Shown: positions 22,460 to 34,095 of the stretch, in pieces
Layout of the letters: each line of letters starts with the position of its first letter
Position numbering within the stretch: the stretch's first letter is position 1
Source of the DNA: Cytidiella melzeri
Taxonomy: Eukaryota; Basidiomycota; Agaricomycetes; Polyporales; Irpicaceae
DNA: 64,000 bases
Reading direction: 5' to 3'
Assembly (NCBI GenBank): GCA_022592445.1
Contig: JABYQR010000118.1
Coordinates: forward strand, 1-64,000
The notes under the pieces: model-generated
What the model saw: the letters and a program-made list of their open reading frames with translations, nothing else
The model's database searches: none
What the model was told of the DNA's origin: nothing
Program-made: the position numbers and the translations under genes

Positions 22460-24053
22460 ATGGAGCATAAACCATTAGGTATCGTTTGTGCAACTCCAGT
22501 CAGGAAACGTACATGGGTACCAGCATCGGTGACGAACGCCTACTCGACAAAGCGACGCCGGGTGACCATCACATCAGCCGACCTTGAAGGAGAGCTTAGC
22601 ACTGCGTCGACGTCTTCAAGCTCACGTAGGGAAAGCTTTGTAAGTAATTTTGTAGCACAAGCTGCGTTTGTGCTTGACGACTGAGCATTGTTCAGGGAGA
22701 TCGCTTCATCGCGGCTCGTCCTGAACATGCGGTACCATTGAACACCACCCCTCGTTCCAGGCGGATGGCGAATGTCTTTGGGCTTATTGAGGAGCGAGTG
22801 ATGAAGTATGGTGATAAGAGCCGTAAACCATCTGATGTTGACCAATACGCACCCCTACGAGCGAACTTTGCGCAACTGCTCGCCCAGGCCGCCAAGACCT
22901 CCTCCGTCTCCGCCGCTTCAAACCTTGGAGGACGAAAACAGTTCTTGCTTGCGTTAGATGGACCCGGTATACCTCCGGATCCCTTTGCATATCCCCTAAC
23001 GTGGTCTCAGAGGAACGTGATCGCCGTCGCTTGTGGAAAGGATGTCTACTACCAGAACCTCGACACGAGGGCCATCGTTCACCTATGTGAAGTCAACAAG
23101 CTGCAATACGGGAGACCCAGGAGCGTTCAATGGTCCGTGATATCCCCGACGAAGCTCGCTCTAGGTACGACACTCGGAGCTGTCCAGCTGTGGAACGTCA
23201 ATACGAAGGAGGTCTTACGGAGCTGGAAAGATGAGGAGATGGATTCTGTAGGTGGGATGGATTGGAACGATCACCTGCTCTCTGTGGGCTTGGACAACGG
23301 AGCGGTGAACTTCTACGACGATAGGCAACCGGAGTTAATCAATCGACTTACCATGCATCAGAGCAAGGTGCATGGCGTGAAGTGGAGTTCAGATCGTAAT
23401 TTCCTTGCGACTGGGGATCAGTCGGGCGTGGTGTATGTTTGGGACGTACGGGCAGGGAAGACCTTGACTAACAATAGCAGAATGGGCGGGCGTATGCAGC
23501 ACAATGCACCTGTAAAGGTGAGTAGCATCAGTACAACCACGATAATGTTTTATCAACCTGTGTGCTTGATCAGGCATTGGCATGGTGCCCGTGGCAGCCA
23601 GACCTCCTGGCCACAGGTTCGACCTTCCCTGATGGCAAGATACGCGTGTTCAGCGTCAAGTCCAGCTCGCCCATCCCCCAACCCAGACACGTCCTACCCC
23701 TGCACGCCTCTATCACTTCCTTGCACTGGTCACCTCATTGCAAGGAGATCCTAAGCACGCATGGCCATGCTTGGGATTCCAATGTTCCGCTAGACCCATC
23801 AAACCTTCGGCCAGTGCAATTGAAATCTCCCCTCACACACTCCATCACCGTTCACTCCTACCCATCTTACCGACGCACAGTCAGCGTCACTGCGCACATA
23901 GGGCCAGTCGGACACAGTTGTCTCAGCCCGGACGGAACGATGGTCTTCACAATATGTCCTGTCGAGGAAGCAATGAAGATGTGGAAGGTGTGGAGCTTGC
24001 CTCCCAAACCGCCGAAGAAGGAGGATATGTACGATAAGTTCACGATCAGGTGA
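22460..24053 (+). CDS. Divergent Cdc20/Cdh1-type APC/C activator (WD40)
   Basis: Three exons (22460-22639, 22696-23517, 23574-24053) give 493 aa. Members of this family bring substrates to the anaphase-promoting complex. The N-terminus has a basic stretch (KRRR) and a C-box-like DRFIAAR, where most family members have DR(F/Y)IP. The propeller opens with LDGPGIPPDPFAYPLTWS and continues with blades such as GMDWNDHLLSVGLDNGAVNF, GDQSGVVYVWDV and LAWCPWQPDLLATG. The protein ends FTIR, i.e. with the IR tail that docks Cdc20 and Cdh1 on APC/C TPR subunits. The altered C-box and unusual first blade suggest a specialised or meiotic paralog rather than the main mitotic copy (inference). The start at 22460 is the first ATG after a (TC)n promoter run. 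Confidence 0.85.
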
Positions 24054-24449
24054 AGGAGCTGGTCCTTTGCTATGGAAGAATGTTTGTTGGGTTGTTTTGA
24101 CGTTGAACTGGACGTGTCCTTGTTCTTCGATGATCGCTGTCGGGACTTGTATGCTTTCCCATTTTGCTGTGACTTATCCGCTATCTACATGATTTACGAA
24201 CTGCTGCTTTTTACTCGTGTACTGGTATGGACACTGAAATCAATTGTTGTTCTCTCTTGAAGAAAACTTGGTCCCGTCCTGTTGTGGGGGCTGAAGGAAT
24301 GTCAGCCGCAAATCGTCACAAAGACTCGTGTGTAGTTGCGAGTGTATAGATTTCACGTGAGATCATTAAACGCAGAAATAGTGTACATGGTATGCATTAA
24401 AGGTACATAATTAAATCGCCGAGTTCATTTACGGCTTTCACCTTGCACT
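24054..24449. other. Convergent 3' ends, no gene
   Basis: This 400-bp region holds the 3' UTRs of the Cdc20-type and BAG-domain genes, which face each other. The only long frame (24072-24260) is Leu/Cys-rich noise. Confidence 0.5.
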
Positions 24450-26426
24450 CTACTCAACTTCAGACCACGCCTCACCGTCGCTGACACTCAGATCAGCTTC
24501 CTCCCAATCAGTCTCCCCCGCCTCCTTATTCGCCGCAACTCTCGCTTTTGCTCGCGTGTACGATTTGTCGTCTCCGAGGGTCAAACCTCGCAAGAGGAAT
24601 GTCTCATCGCCCCCAGGCGTGGAGAGCGCATCATTGTCGTCAGCGGGCTCGTCATGTTCGGCTTTGGCATCGGTTTCGAGAGACTGACTGTCGATGACCA
24701 CGACCGGTTCCTCTGTGGCCGCTGCCAAATTGTCTGAACCCTCCTCTGTCGGCATGTGTGTCTCAGAACTGGGAGTTTTTCCAGCGTCAGGTACAGTATC
24801 CGTGGAAGGCGTGACGATGTCCGCTCCGACCTGCGTCGGTTTACTGTTCAATTCTGGGATGGTGTGGTCGATGATGTGTGTATCCTGAGCTATGATTGCT
24901 TGCTTCTCGTTTATTTCGGCCGCGAGTGGGAGTGGTGAGATAGAGTCGGTGGCTGCTGATTGGGAGGTGTCAATATACGTAGCTGCAGACACCGCATTGC
25001 TTGAATCCTCGTCCGTGCTTGCATCCTCTGATGCGGTCTTCACGGAGGGTAATGTGATATGCTCGACAAAGGTAGCTCGCTCAGCCTCCTTTACGCCCGA
25101 AGGAGGCAACACAGGAGCCGTGGGTTCCAACTCAATCTTCTCCGCCTTTGGTGACCCCTCAGCGACCTTCCTATCTACCTCCTCCAACGCCTGCTCAACT
25201 TGAAGAACGACCTCTTTCCTCTTCCTCCTCACCTCTTCATCTCCATGACTCTCCACCTCGTCCAACTTGGCAAGCAGCCCGCTCAATGCATGTTGATAGA
25301 GATGCACCGGTTTATTGCGGCTCGTGAATGGCAAGTGATCGTCATGTCCGTCGTAGGCGGACGGTACTGGAGAAGGAGACCTGGACGAAGCGTGATCCAG
25401 CTCCGTCGGAAATACAAACGAGCCTTTCAGCTCCTGGAGGAGCCCGCTGACACGGTCTATCGCGCCAAGAGATTGTTGCTTTGCTTGAGAGTTGCGAATG
25501 GGGACTCGAATGGCGGGCTTACGGTAGAGACCAGCAGCGCCGGGTGCGTCAGACTCAGACTTGGAGGAAGCGGCAGGCGGGGGGGATGCAGCAGAGGTAT
25601 CAAAGTGCACGACGCGTACGGACTGCTTTAGTTCCCGCTCATGCCCGGAATGCTTCTCCCAAGGGAAAGGGATGACGGGCGTTTCGCGCGCTTTACCTTT
25701 GTCCTGCTTGCAAGTGGGCACTTCTGATAAATTCTGCTGCGACGCTGATGCGCCGTTGGAGATCAAGTTTAGGAGGCCTTGAATCACCTCCCGCACTTCT
25801 GGGTCGTTGTCTGTCGCGAGACGACCATGCAGCGATTCCAGTGCAGTCATATCCCGCTGAGGTATGGAGTCAGTACTGTAGATCCACGATGTCCGAAGAT
25901 GGCGATAACCTACTTCTACTTGTACTGGAGACTTGTTCTCTTCATGGGATCGAAATGCGGAAAAGATCGCCTGTTGCGCATCCTCTCGTGCTCCCCTCAC
26001 CACTTCCTGTCGGTGGCGCAAAGACTGTTCTGCGATTGCACGAACGTACTCTTCATGGAGCTGTTCCCGATGCCTCTGCCTAGCAATAGCGATTCGCTCC
26101 AAGGTCAGCCGGACGAGAGCTTCAGCTTCGGCCTTCCGTCGTTGCTCTCGGCGTTGTTCCTCGACGACTCTGAGCTGAGCTTGCCAGATTTGCTGCTGCT
26201 GCTGGAGGACTTGTACGCGGCGCTGTGCCAGAGCACACTCACGGCTAGCGCGACGCAGTGCAGAGTCGAGATCTACGTCAACGTAAGAGTAGTGGGTAAC
26301 GGGATGGGTGCCGTGGTAGCCATTATAACTGAGATAGTGGTCGAATGCCACCGGCTGAGATCGAGGGTATCCAGCCAAAGGATAGCTGGTGTGCATTGCA
26401 GACATTGGTGTGAGATGGAACATCAT
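24450..26426 (-). CDS. BAG-domain protein, Hsp70 co-chaperone-like
   Basis: The frame is open for 658 codons. A long Gln/Arg/Glu coiled coil follows the N-terminus (residues about 55-145, with RRVQVLQQQQQIWQAQLR and EEQRREQRRKAEAEALVR). A BAG-type helical segment lies near residues 365-410 (LSGLLAKLDEVESHGDEEV). The rest is acidic, disordered and Ser/Thr-rich. BAG domains bind the Hsp70 ATPase and promote nucleotide release. A 57-base intron is almost certainly present at about 25859-25915: GTAGGT donor, TACTGAC branch point, CCTCAG acceptor. It has no stop and is a multiple of three, so the spliced product is 639 aa and a retained-intron form would also be readable. Confidence 0.75.
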   Translation of the reverse strand: MMFHLTPMSAMHTSYPLAGYPRSQPVAFDHYLSYNGYHGTHPVTHYSYVDVDLDSALRRASRECALAQRRVQVLQQQQQIWQAQLRVVEEQRREQRRKAEAEALVRLTLERIAIARQRHREQLHEEYVRAIAEQSLRHRQEVVRGAREDAQQAIFSAFRSHEENKSPVQVEVGYRHLRTSWIYSTDSIPQRDMTALESLHGRLATDNDPEVREVIQGLLNLISNGASASQQNLSEVPTCKQDKGKARETPVIPFPWEKHSGHERELKQSVRVVHFDTSAASPPPAASSKSESDAPGAAGLYRKPAIRVPIRNSQAKQQSLGAIDRVSGLLQELKGSFVFPTELDHASSRSPSPVPSAYDGHDDHLPFTSRNKPVHLYQHALSGLLAKLDEVESHGDEEVRRKRKEVVLQVEQALEEVDRKVAEGSPKAEKIELEPTAPVLPPSGVKEAERATFVEHITLPSVKTASEDASTDEDSSNAVSAATYIDTSQSAATDSISPLPLAAEINEKQAIIAQDTHIIDHTIPELNSKPTQVGADIVTPSTDTVPDAGKTPSSETHMPTEEGSDNLAAATEEPVVVIDSQSLETDAKAEHDEPADDNDALSTPGGDETFLLRGLTLGDDKSYTRAKARVAANKEAGETDWEEADLSVSDGEAWSEVE

Positions 26427-26834
26427 GTAGGAGGTTTGAGTGGGTGGTGTGTCGAAAGGAAATGAGATGAGCTTGCGGTTCCCCGCTCACCTGGTATATA
26501 TAGTAATTTCCTACTGCGCCGCTACATTGTATCAGTCAGCAAGAAGGAGGGACGCGTCAGCCCGACGCGCGTACTGTGCTTGCGTATTTTGTCGAGAGGT
26601 GTGTCGAATGCTTGCGCACCAGCCCGAACATTCGAGCGAGTTCTTACCATGTTTGGCAATCCGCGATTCCGTCGGTCAGTAGATTTGTCAGCGATATGCT
26701 TCTGTAGCCGAGCGCTCGTTCGTCTACGCCGAGTCGCCGACGCGAAGTTCGAACGTCACAGAGCATGTGACCTATGTCGCGTTGTGTATGATTATACGCA
26801 CAGTATTAATGTCGGTCTCACGACATCGTCCGTC
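26427..26834. other. Promoter region between two genes, no gene seen
   Basis: This 400-bp divergent region lies between the BAG gene and the F-box-like gene. GGTATATATAGTAATTT at about 26492 is a good TATA-like element about 65 bases upstream of the BAG gene start. Confidence 0.45.
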
Positions 26835-27762
26835 ATGGCCAGCAGAATCTCAGAAGAGCTTTCACGCGAGATCCTGAAGCATAGGCTCTTTATGCCTTTC
26901 TTGAACGTAATGTTGCGCAAATGGTTTTTTTGCCCGAGCCGCAGAGTCAAGCCAGCCAGATTACTATTAGTCTGCAAACGCTAGCTCAGAGTCGCGACGC
27001 CGCTCATGTAGGAAACTTGGAGGACGAGATAGAAAGCCTCGCCAGGACGCTTAAGGCAGTTGCAACTCTCGGGCGCACGATTCGCCACCTCCGTCTCGAA
27101 GGAGGCTACGAGCGACATTTGAATGTCGTCGCACAGCACGCGCCAAACGTTACCGTGTTGTCACTCCAGATAAAGTCTCTCTCTAGGCTGCCAAGCACCG
27201 GTCTTTTGCATGCTATGCCTTCATTCAGCACTACTAAGGTGTACTTGCGTGGCTTTGACCGACAAGTCGAGAAGAAGAAGAGCCAAGCCAATGCACATAA
27301 GATCACGGCAGCTATGGGTACGTGGAAGTCCTTGGTGAGTCGACAACAACTCTTGCAAAAAAGTTGATTGGTAGGTTTGCCAACGGTAGCTCACGCCCCT
27401 TCCTGTCATTTGGGAACTGGTAGCACTTCCCGGCTATGAATGTCACAGTTGGAAGATCTGTCCTCTCAGAACTGGGCTTTGGCGAAGATATACTCGAGAC
27501 TCAGATCGTCCTACCTGAGCTCATGAAGTTGTGCGGGAAGCCAAGATTCGGGCAATCGAATGTTATGATTTCAATCCGTTCGTCAAGGAAATTGTGAATA
27601 ACAAGGACGTCCCACAGGATGTGGGGAAGCTGGTTATTTACGCAGAAGCCGGGGATTCTCTTGAACTTCAAAGGATGTGAGTAACTGAGTAACCCTGTTG
27701 ATTTCTTGCTTAAACCTCCCCCCACTAGGTTTGACCTGTGGAATAGCTTCAACTCGCGATGA
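26835..27762 (+). CDS. F-box-like protein, possibly decayed
   Basis: The start (MASRISEELSREILKHRLF) resembles the first helix of an F-box. A second exon (from about 26990 to 27333) encodes LGRTIRHLRLEGGYERHLN and APNVTVLSLQ, like the leucine-rich part of many basidiomycete F-box genes. A following exon carries LTPLPVIWELVALPGYEC. A later one has AKIRAIECYDFNPFVKEI and KLVIYAEAGDSLELQRM, spliced at GTGAGT to a last exon FDLWNSFNSR ending at 27762. Between the third and fourth pieces no clean splice pair was found and the frame changes, so a frameshift cannot be excluded. Confidence 0.4.
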
Positions 27763-28236
27763 CAAAGACATGACAGACATGCCACTGTGAATCAGATATC
27801 ATACTCACGCTGTGACTGCTGTTGGATGTCGTTTCGTTCTCTTTACCGTTCATCGCCTGAGCACGACCTATGCTGTATAGCAGCTTGTCGCATTATGCAG
27901 CAACCGAACATTCGACTTTGACAGTTCGAATCTTCAAACACTGCACAACTACTATGCTTCCGCTTTCGAGTGCTGCCACCTCTCCTGCGGTATTCAGCCG
28001 GGATCTATACTATGCCGCACTTTGTACATATTGAAGCCCAAACTCTGTCGCTGCATATGCAACCTTTGTTGTCACGAAAGCGCGTTTTGTAGAGGGCCCA
28101 GATTTGTCAAGTCGTGGGTCACCTTTTTAGCAGCTTTCGAACCGCTGGGTACAACTTCATCGTCAGCTCAAACAGTTTCCAAATGCTGGTTTTCCATGTT
28201 GTGACTGTCAACTTATACATTGCGTGAAATACATGC
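27763..28236. other. Intergenic, no gene seen
   Basis: This region lies between two convergent genes. Frames here are short and Cys/Leu-rich. There are no repeats or structural RNA signals. Confidence 0.45.
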
Positions 28237-29662
28237 TCACGTACTAGACGAGCGCGACTTGTCCACGATCTCTACAAAGGCATTCGCCTCTCGCACCGAC
28301 ATACCCCACCGCTCCGCCATCTTGCCCGGCCCACCGGCTTTCTTAGTTTCTCGTGTAATGTATGAAGACAAAGCTTGCGCTTGTGCCGGTGAAAAACGAC
28401 CGTGGCATGATTTAACATATGTGTACAACACGCTAGAAGGAGAGTCTGAGTTACCTTCTGAGACGATGGCTAAAAGACGATGTAGACTCACCCAATGACC
28501 TTATCCTCAAACTCCGCGTCTCCTTCGAACTCGCCGTCTGGGCCGTGTGGTACGGGTGTAACGAGCGCGTCGACGAGGACTTGCAGCAATCCGTGATCCT
28601 CCAGTGCATCTATTGTCAACTCGGACGTTGAGAAGGATGTTGGATCTGCAAGCATGGATGCATGGGAGTTGGGATGTATCGGCGTTTGAATGTTCGAGGT
28701 AGGGTCAGAGCTGTCAGCAGACGCAGTTGGGTGCAAGACCAGTGCTGTGCTATTGTTGGAGGGGCTGGTTGTATTGGATAGGGTCGTATTTGGATGAGTT
28801 GTTGGACGGGACCGAGTAGGTGAAGTAGGAATCAGAATGGCGTTGAGTAGAAATGCAGTCTTCCTTCGAACACTGATATCAGAATCTACACGATACGTCA
28901 ATAGATGTCGAGGATCACAACGAAAGTATGCACGTACCTTCCAGCGCACGTCGCAAAGCGTCCCATCCGTCTGCTTCTTTCAGCAGTTGCACAGCAGTAG
29001 CAGAGTGCTTCAGAATTCCCGAAAGTGCATACACCGCCTTTGACCTGAGCTTTGCGGACTCAACAGACGGCGCCAAGAACGATAAGAGAGTTCGCATAGG
29101 CGATAGTGCTAGATACTGTGAATATATTCTTTAGCCACATGGAGAAAAATTAGTCAGCAAATTGGGGCCTACAGCATTCTGCGCAGATGGATTGTTCTGA
29201 ACGGCCGTGCCAATGATCCATAGCACATCGGTCTTTATGTTGTCAGACGACGAAGGAGAGGCGAGAAGGTTCTGCAGTGGCTCCCACATGTTCAATTTCG
29301 TGAGATCTAGTGAGTCAACGAATGTCAAGACAGCCCCATCTCCGTGCAACAGACCATTCGCATACCATTGGCGTTGTCGATACTCTCTACGAGCTACAGC
29401 GTATCCTCGTGAGTGTTTAAATTTGCCAAAGCATCATCGCAAAACGCACCATCTCGAACTCGTCCAAAGCCTGGAGCCGGTCGTCCTCCGACTTTGTTTC
29501 GTCTACAGCGATAGCCAAAGCCTCCTTCATGCGTTCGGCGTCAGGTTTTCCGAGTATCAGATCGATTATTGCGGGATCCAAGTCTTTCCTCGGCGGCGGC
29601 GGTGCCACACCCGCCTCTCCAGGCGTCGAATTTTCAATGCTCCATCTGAGAAGGGATTGCAT
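28237..29662 (-). CDS. fes1: Fes1-type Hsp70 nucleotide exchange factor
   Basis: The N-terminus is the family signature (MQSLLRWSIENSTPGEAG, with ADP-release motif neighbours such as KSEDDRLQALDEFEM). Armadillo-like helical repeats follow: LNMWEPLQNLLASPSSSDN, VLWIIGTAVQNNPSAQNA, RSKAVYALSGILKHSATA and SVRRKTAFLLNAIL. These blocks lie in separate exons that join with standard short introns. A Thr/Asn/Pro-rich insert of about 80 residues interrupts the usual fold before EDHGLLQVLVDAL. The last exon ends DKSRSSST at 28237. Fes1/HspBP1 proteins exchange nucleotide on cytosolic Hsp70. Together with the BAG-domain gene 2 kb away, two Hsp70 exchange factor genes sit close together here, possibly by chance. 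Confidence 0.85.
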
Positions 29663-30894
29663 GGTGGACGTGGGTTCGTGAATTGAGGGTGGCTATCGAT
29701 ACAATTGGCAAAGTTATACAGAGTCGAAAGTGAAAGGGTGCAGAGAATAAAGATAAAGCAAAGGCGAAGTCACTAGAATCTTCAAGTTGTCACTGGGAAA
29801 TTGGCCGAAGTGAGTGAATCGTAATCTCGGTGACATCCGACAAAGCGGAGACTGCCGGAGTTCTAATACACTTTTCCTCGGTTCGTCCGTAGCGACTTGC
29901 TCTCTTGCATTCTCCCTCCATGCAAGCCCGTGGTGTGTATACGTATGACCTTGGTGAGCAAATTTTCCTCCAGCCTATCTCGGTGATGATCTTTTTTAAA
30001 CCATGTCCAACTACCGAAAGTATACGTGTGGACAACCTTTACATTATAGTTTCAGCCTTGGCTGAGATTCCCTTTTCTCTGCTTTCATCTTGCGACGGAG
30101 TCAGCTAATTTCCGGATCTTCATAGGCTTTATGAACGCTAGAGGGCCGTCCAGTGTATAGCATTATGATTGTGAGTATGCTAATTCGCAATTCGTTCGTC
30201 GTTGGATGAAATTCTATTCGATGGGCGGACACGAATGCACTCGGCCTACACCAAAGTCTCCCAGTGTACAAACGTGGAGATGGGTTCGAGTGCTTGCTGA
30301 AACGCATCGAGAACCTGATTTCTTCTTCCAATGGCATCTCCCTCGACGATCGCTAACTCAAAGTCTCCCTCAGGTTCACTCACCACCGACGCCTCGCGTT
30401 GTCACTCTATCGCAGTACTAGTTTAAGCTTCCTCTATGTAGATTATCCCTATTTATATGAGCGGCAATGGTAGATATACCACCCCAATGACAGCTTTCTC
30501 ATTGTGAGACAGTAAGGGAGCGTCCGTGGCTGAACATGAGTTTCATCTGAAAAACATAGAATTGATGGCGACATACCACATTTGGCGCCAGCGAACATCA
30601 TGCAAGACGACCTCGAGGTCAACCTCGCCAATACCGACGCGTTTATCCCCCGTCTTCATAGACCATGACAGCTTCAAACCCGAGTTCTTCATCGCTCATC
30701 TCAAGAAATAACGTGACCGTGGCGCAAATGTCCGTTGACGCGGCGGCGCGACCATAGATTACCCTTTCACTCCCAACACACCATCTGCGGAAGGGACGCC
30801 CCCTACTACAGCTCGTCTGTCAAAGTTCGTTGTTGGCAATGTCTTGTCTTTCATTAAATTTGAGGCCTTTCGTGCTTATGTTGTTTTGTATAGA
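29663..30894. other. 1.2-kb intergenic region, no supported gene
   Basis: Divergent promoter space between the Fes1 and Nudix genes. A short plus frame (about 30600-30711, including MQDDLEVNLANTDAFIPRLH in one phase) has good composition and might be the remains or first exon of an unmodelled gene. No continuation was found. Confidence 0.4.
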
Positions 30895-32174
30895 ATGACA
30901 GATCCTAATAGGCCCGGCTGGCTCAAGAGACTGTCGAGCTCCACAGCCACCAGCCTGCGGTCCTTGGGTCTATCCTCACCCTTCGATCACGACACCTCGC
31001 CACCTCAGTCGTCCTCTCCAGAACCTCTCCACGAAAACATGAAGGACGAGCCTACCTCGGCTGTCAACAGGGTCAGTAGAATGGCCTCTCTTAGGCAGCC
31101 CAGACAACGCCGACCACAGGGGCCGAGTTCATTCTCAGAGCCTCAGACACAAGTTCAGGCCGCAGAAACAGACCGAGGGATATCCCGTCGTCATTCCGTC
31201 ATCGAGACCACAGGCACAGTGCCCCCAACCTCGCGTAACTCCTCTACGAGCGACACACCCCACCAACACAAGATTGGCCAACACCGCCGGTCGTCCATCC
31301 GCACCACCACCACCCAGCACAGAGGTTCCCCACTAGGGCCGCTGTCGAGCCCTGGCTTCCCAGACAGTCTTTACCACGCGTCAGAGTTCATGATTGGCGT
31401 GGGCATGGTCATCCTCCAGCCTTCCACCGGCCGCGTCGTCCTCGTGCAAGACACCAACACCGGACGGTGGTTCCTGCCCAAAGGGCGGAAAGACGTCGGG
31501 GAAAGTCTCGAGCAGGCGGCGCTGAGGGAGGCTTACGAAGAGGTAAGTCAACACGCGTTTCCATCCATTATGTCGAGAGCACAATCAGCTGAAGTTGAAG
31601 CGATTGAAAACTTGGGTTTGAATAACAGTCTGGCTATCGTGCCGAGTTCCTACCGCTGTACATACTCACCAACGCGCCCAGTCCACCGGCACTGCGAAGT
31701 CAGGTCCCGACTCGCAACACGGAACCTATCTACCTCTCCACACACCAATGGGTTAGGCCGCGCTGGCCTCAGGCTCCCGAATGTAACGGTGGCGAGTACC
31801 TCACTTTCTGGTTTGCTGGGCAGATCCCTGAGGACGCTGTAAGTTTTGAACCCTACATTCGTAGGAATTGGTGTTTACCCACGCGTCTACTTGTCTCTCA
31901 TACCTAGGTGCGCGAAGAGAACACAGGCATGCCAGACGAAGTGACCTACGTCTCGCATCTGCTCGACTTGCAAACTGCTGTGCAGCGCCTCGGAGGCGCA
32001 GGTTTCGAGGCCAACATCGTGGCGAGGACACACGAGCTGTGGAGGGCCGATGCCGCGTACGAGAAGCAGGTGCAAGAGATGTTGCTCATGATAGCGCAAG
32101 AGGATGCCGAGGCCGAGTTGCGTGCTCGCAACGGAGAAGCCAAGCGGAACGGACAGCCGACGCTGTCTTCATAG
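30895..32174 (+). CDS. Nudix hydrolase with long disordered N-terminus
   Basis: Three exons (30895-31542, 31629-31838, 31908-32174) give 374 aa. Residues 1-150 are Ser/Pro/Arg-rich and disordered. The Nudix fold begins at about 160 (FMIGVGMVILQPSTGRVVLV). The Nudix box GRKDVGESLEQAALREAYEE continues as SGY across the first intron, so the catalytic Glu residues are present. WFLPKGRKDVGES resembles fungal diphosphoinositol-polyphosphate or diadenosine-polyphosphate hydrolases, but the substrate cannot be read from the sequence. A long C-terminal helix (about residues 300-365, VQEMLLMIAQEDAEAELRAR) follows. The ATG at 30895 is preceded by TATAGA; an earlier in-frame ATG at 30844 is possible. Confidence 0.82.
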
Positions 32175-32506
32175 GGTAGGGGTGGATGGTTGGTTGACAG
32201 TGTGTGCTATTAGTTAGTCACAGCGACAGCGATAAACGCCGTTTACCTTTTCGCACCCGCGGTTGATTAGGTCTAGTTTGTGGGTTACTCTGATGTTTTG
32301 ACGGATGCATACTAGTGTTATCTTGGATATCGAAAAGAATTAGGATTAGACGGCCCATTTTTCGCCCACAGACCCAACTTTGTTTCCTTTAATCCATACA
32401 CGGCGACAAGACCTCTTTTTTTAGCTGATAGATAGAAACAAGTGTTATACCCCAGGAAATGAACAATACATATATACTACATGAACAAACACCTCCGATG
32501 GATCTT
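32175..32506. other. Convergent 3' region, no gene
   Basis: This 330-bp stretch lies between the Nudix gene and the membrane protein gene on the other strand. It has AT-rich patches and no frame of note. Confidence 0.45.
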
Positions 32507-34095
32507 TCACGACAAAGCCCCCCACAACCCTAATCCGGTAAAGAAACTTGCGAGTCCGAGCAAGAAACTGACGTAGGCCGTAGAGTGCACGCCCACGCGG
32601 GGGAGGATGAGCGGTGTGTGCATCAGATGGAGGAACAGGTTGAGAAGCAGGATGAGGGGGAACGCGATGGCGAAAAAGAGGTTTTGGGGTGCGAGCAGGT
32701 CGGTCGTCGTGCCGGTCGAGGGTGAGCCGTCCACTGTGGGTATCGAGAGTGTGGATTGAAGGTATGAAGCGGAGAGTGTCAGGGTGATGCCTACGGAAAG
32801 CAGGATCGATGCCGCTCGTTGAAGGCACGAGACGAACACTGGTATTTTCTTTTTTTTCAAGACACCAAGCAAGTCAGTTGTTTTGTTTCTCTCTCGGAGA
32901 CAGGAAGTTTTTGGATGGAGAGGGTGGGTAGGAGCACGTACGATGATGGGAACGCCGTATATCTCTTCGACGTCTTCGCGTTCTTTCAAGTTGACAAGCT
33001 GCTCGAGATCCTGGTCGACAGCGAGCCGTATGGCTTCGTCTACAGACCCAGGGGTGTCTGATGACCCAGCAGGTTTTGATCCTTCGTGACGAGGACTCAG
33101 CGGGAGGATCTCCTGGGAAGGCGATGTCACGCCGCGTCGAGGCGATTGACTCTCATTGAAGGGGCCGCCGTCGTCGTTGTTGTTGTTCCCTCGAGCAAGG
33201 ACTTCGGCAGCGCGTTCTTCGGGGACCATCACGTTTCGGTAGAGTGCGATCTGTGCGTAGCTCTGCAGGATGCTGACGGCGACGTCGATCGTGGCCCAGC
33301 CTAGGGCGAGCCACCAGATGGTGCGGAACACGCCGTCGTGGCAGTTCGGCCGGGTGTACTTCATTTCCTGGCGGACTCGCAGGATCGGGAGAGAGGAGAG
33401 TCTGAGGAGGTTGTAGAATGTGACGTACAGGGCGTTGAAGAGGAGTGTGGTGAGGATGGGAGAGCATGTGTGGAGGGTATAAGAGACGACGGCGTAGGTG
33501 GGGACTCGGAGGAGGTAGCCAAAGGACCAGAGGGAGGAAGAGAGCACGAGCTGTGGGATTGGGGGCGGGAAGTAGGGGGTATGTTTTGCGGGGGTTGTTG
33601 ACCTGATTCTCCAGAACAAGGAGGGGCAGCAAGCGAGGAAGATGAGTAGGGCGAGGGACGTGAGCGGTACGAAGGAGTACATCGCGACGGTCCGCCTGTA
33701 TGACCCTAGAACGAGTGTCACATCCAACTGGTGTCAAGGGATGAGAGTACAGGGAGCATACCAGAGTACAGTCCTCGCTCTTCCAAATTCCATTCCACTT
33801 CCTCCTCGTCCTCTGCGGTTATACTCACTGGGCTGTCTTGCACGAAACGGTCCTCCTCCGGCACAATGTTTAACGTGCTCTCCCGCCTGTGCATTTCCGG
33901 GCTCTCCCTCCTGCTGGATCTCCCTGAGCTCGGTCCTGGCCTGTCCACAGAGCCATATCCTGGCTCGATGTCGCCGCGCTGTAACAGCGGCTCCTCTTGC
34001 CTTGCAGCCTCGCGACTGGTGGCGGCCTTCCTGTTTTTATTAGACCACGGAACCACCGAGGCAATATGCAAGATGTTTCGGTAGCTCATGAGCAC
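32507..34095 (-). CDS. Multi-pass membrane protein, unknown, fungal
   Basis: A first exon from 34095 (or the ATG at 34089) encodes a cytosolic N-terminus with PLLQRGDIEPGYGSV and an acidic EDEEEVEWNLEERGLYS, spliced to an exon beginning SYRRTVAMYSFVPLTSLALL. Hydrophobic helices follow at FVPLTSLALLIFLACC, PTYAVVSYTLHTC, ILTTLLFNALYVTFYNLLRL, FRTIWWLALGWATIDVAVSI, CLQRAASILLSVGITLTLSA, LFFAIAFPLILLLNLFLHLM and AYVSFLLGLASFFTGLGL, about seven in all. A charged loop of about 100 residues lies between helices 4 and 5. One more intron is needed near 32840-32955; a GTGCTC donor keeps frame better than the overlapping GTACGT. The family is not recognised. Confidence 0.65.
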
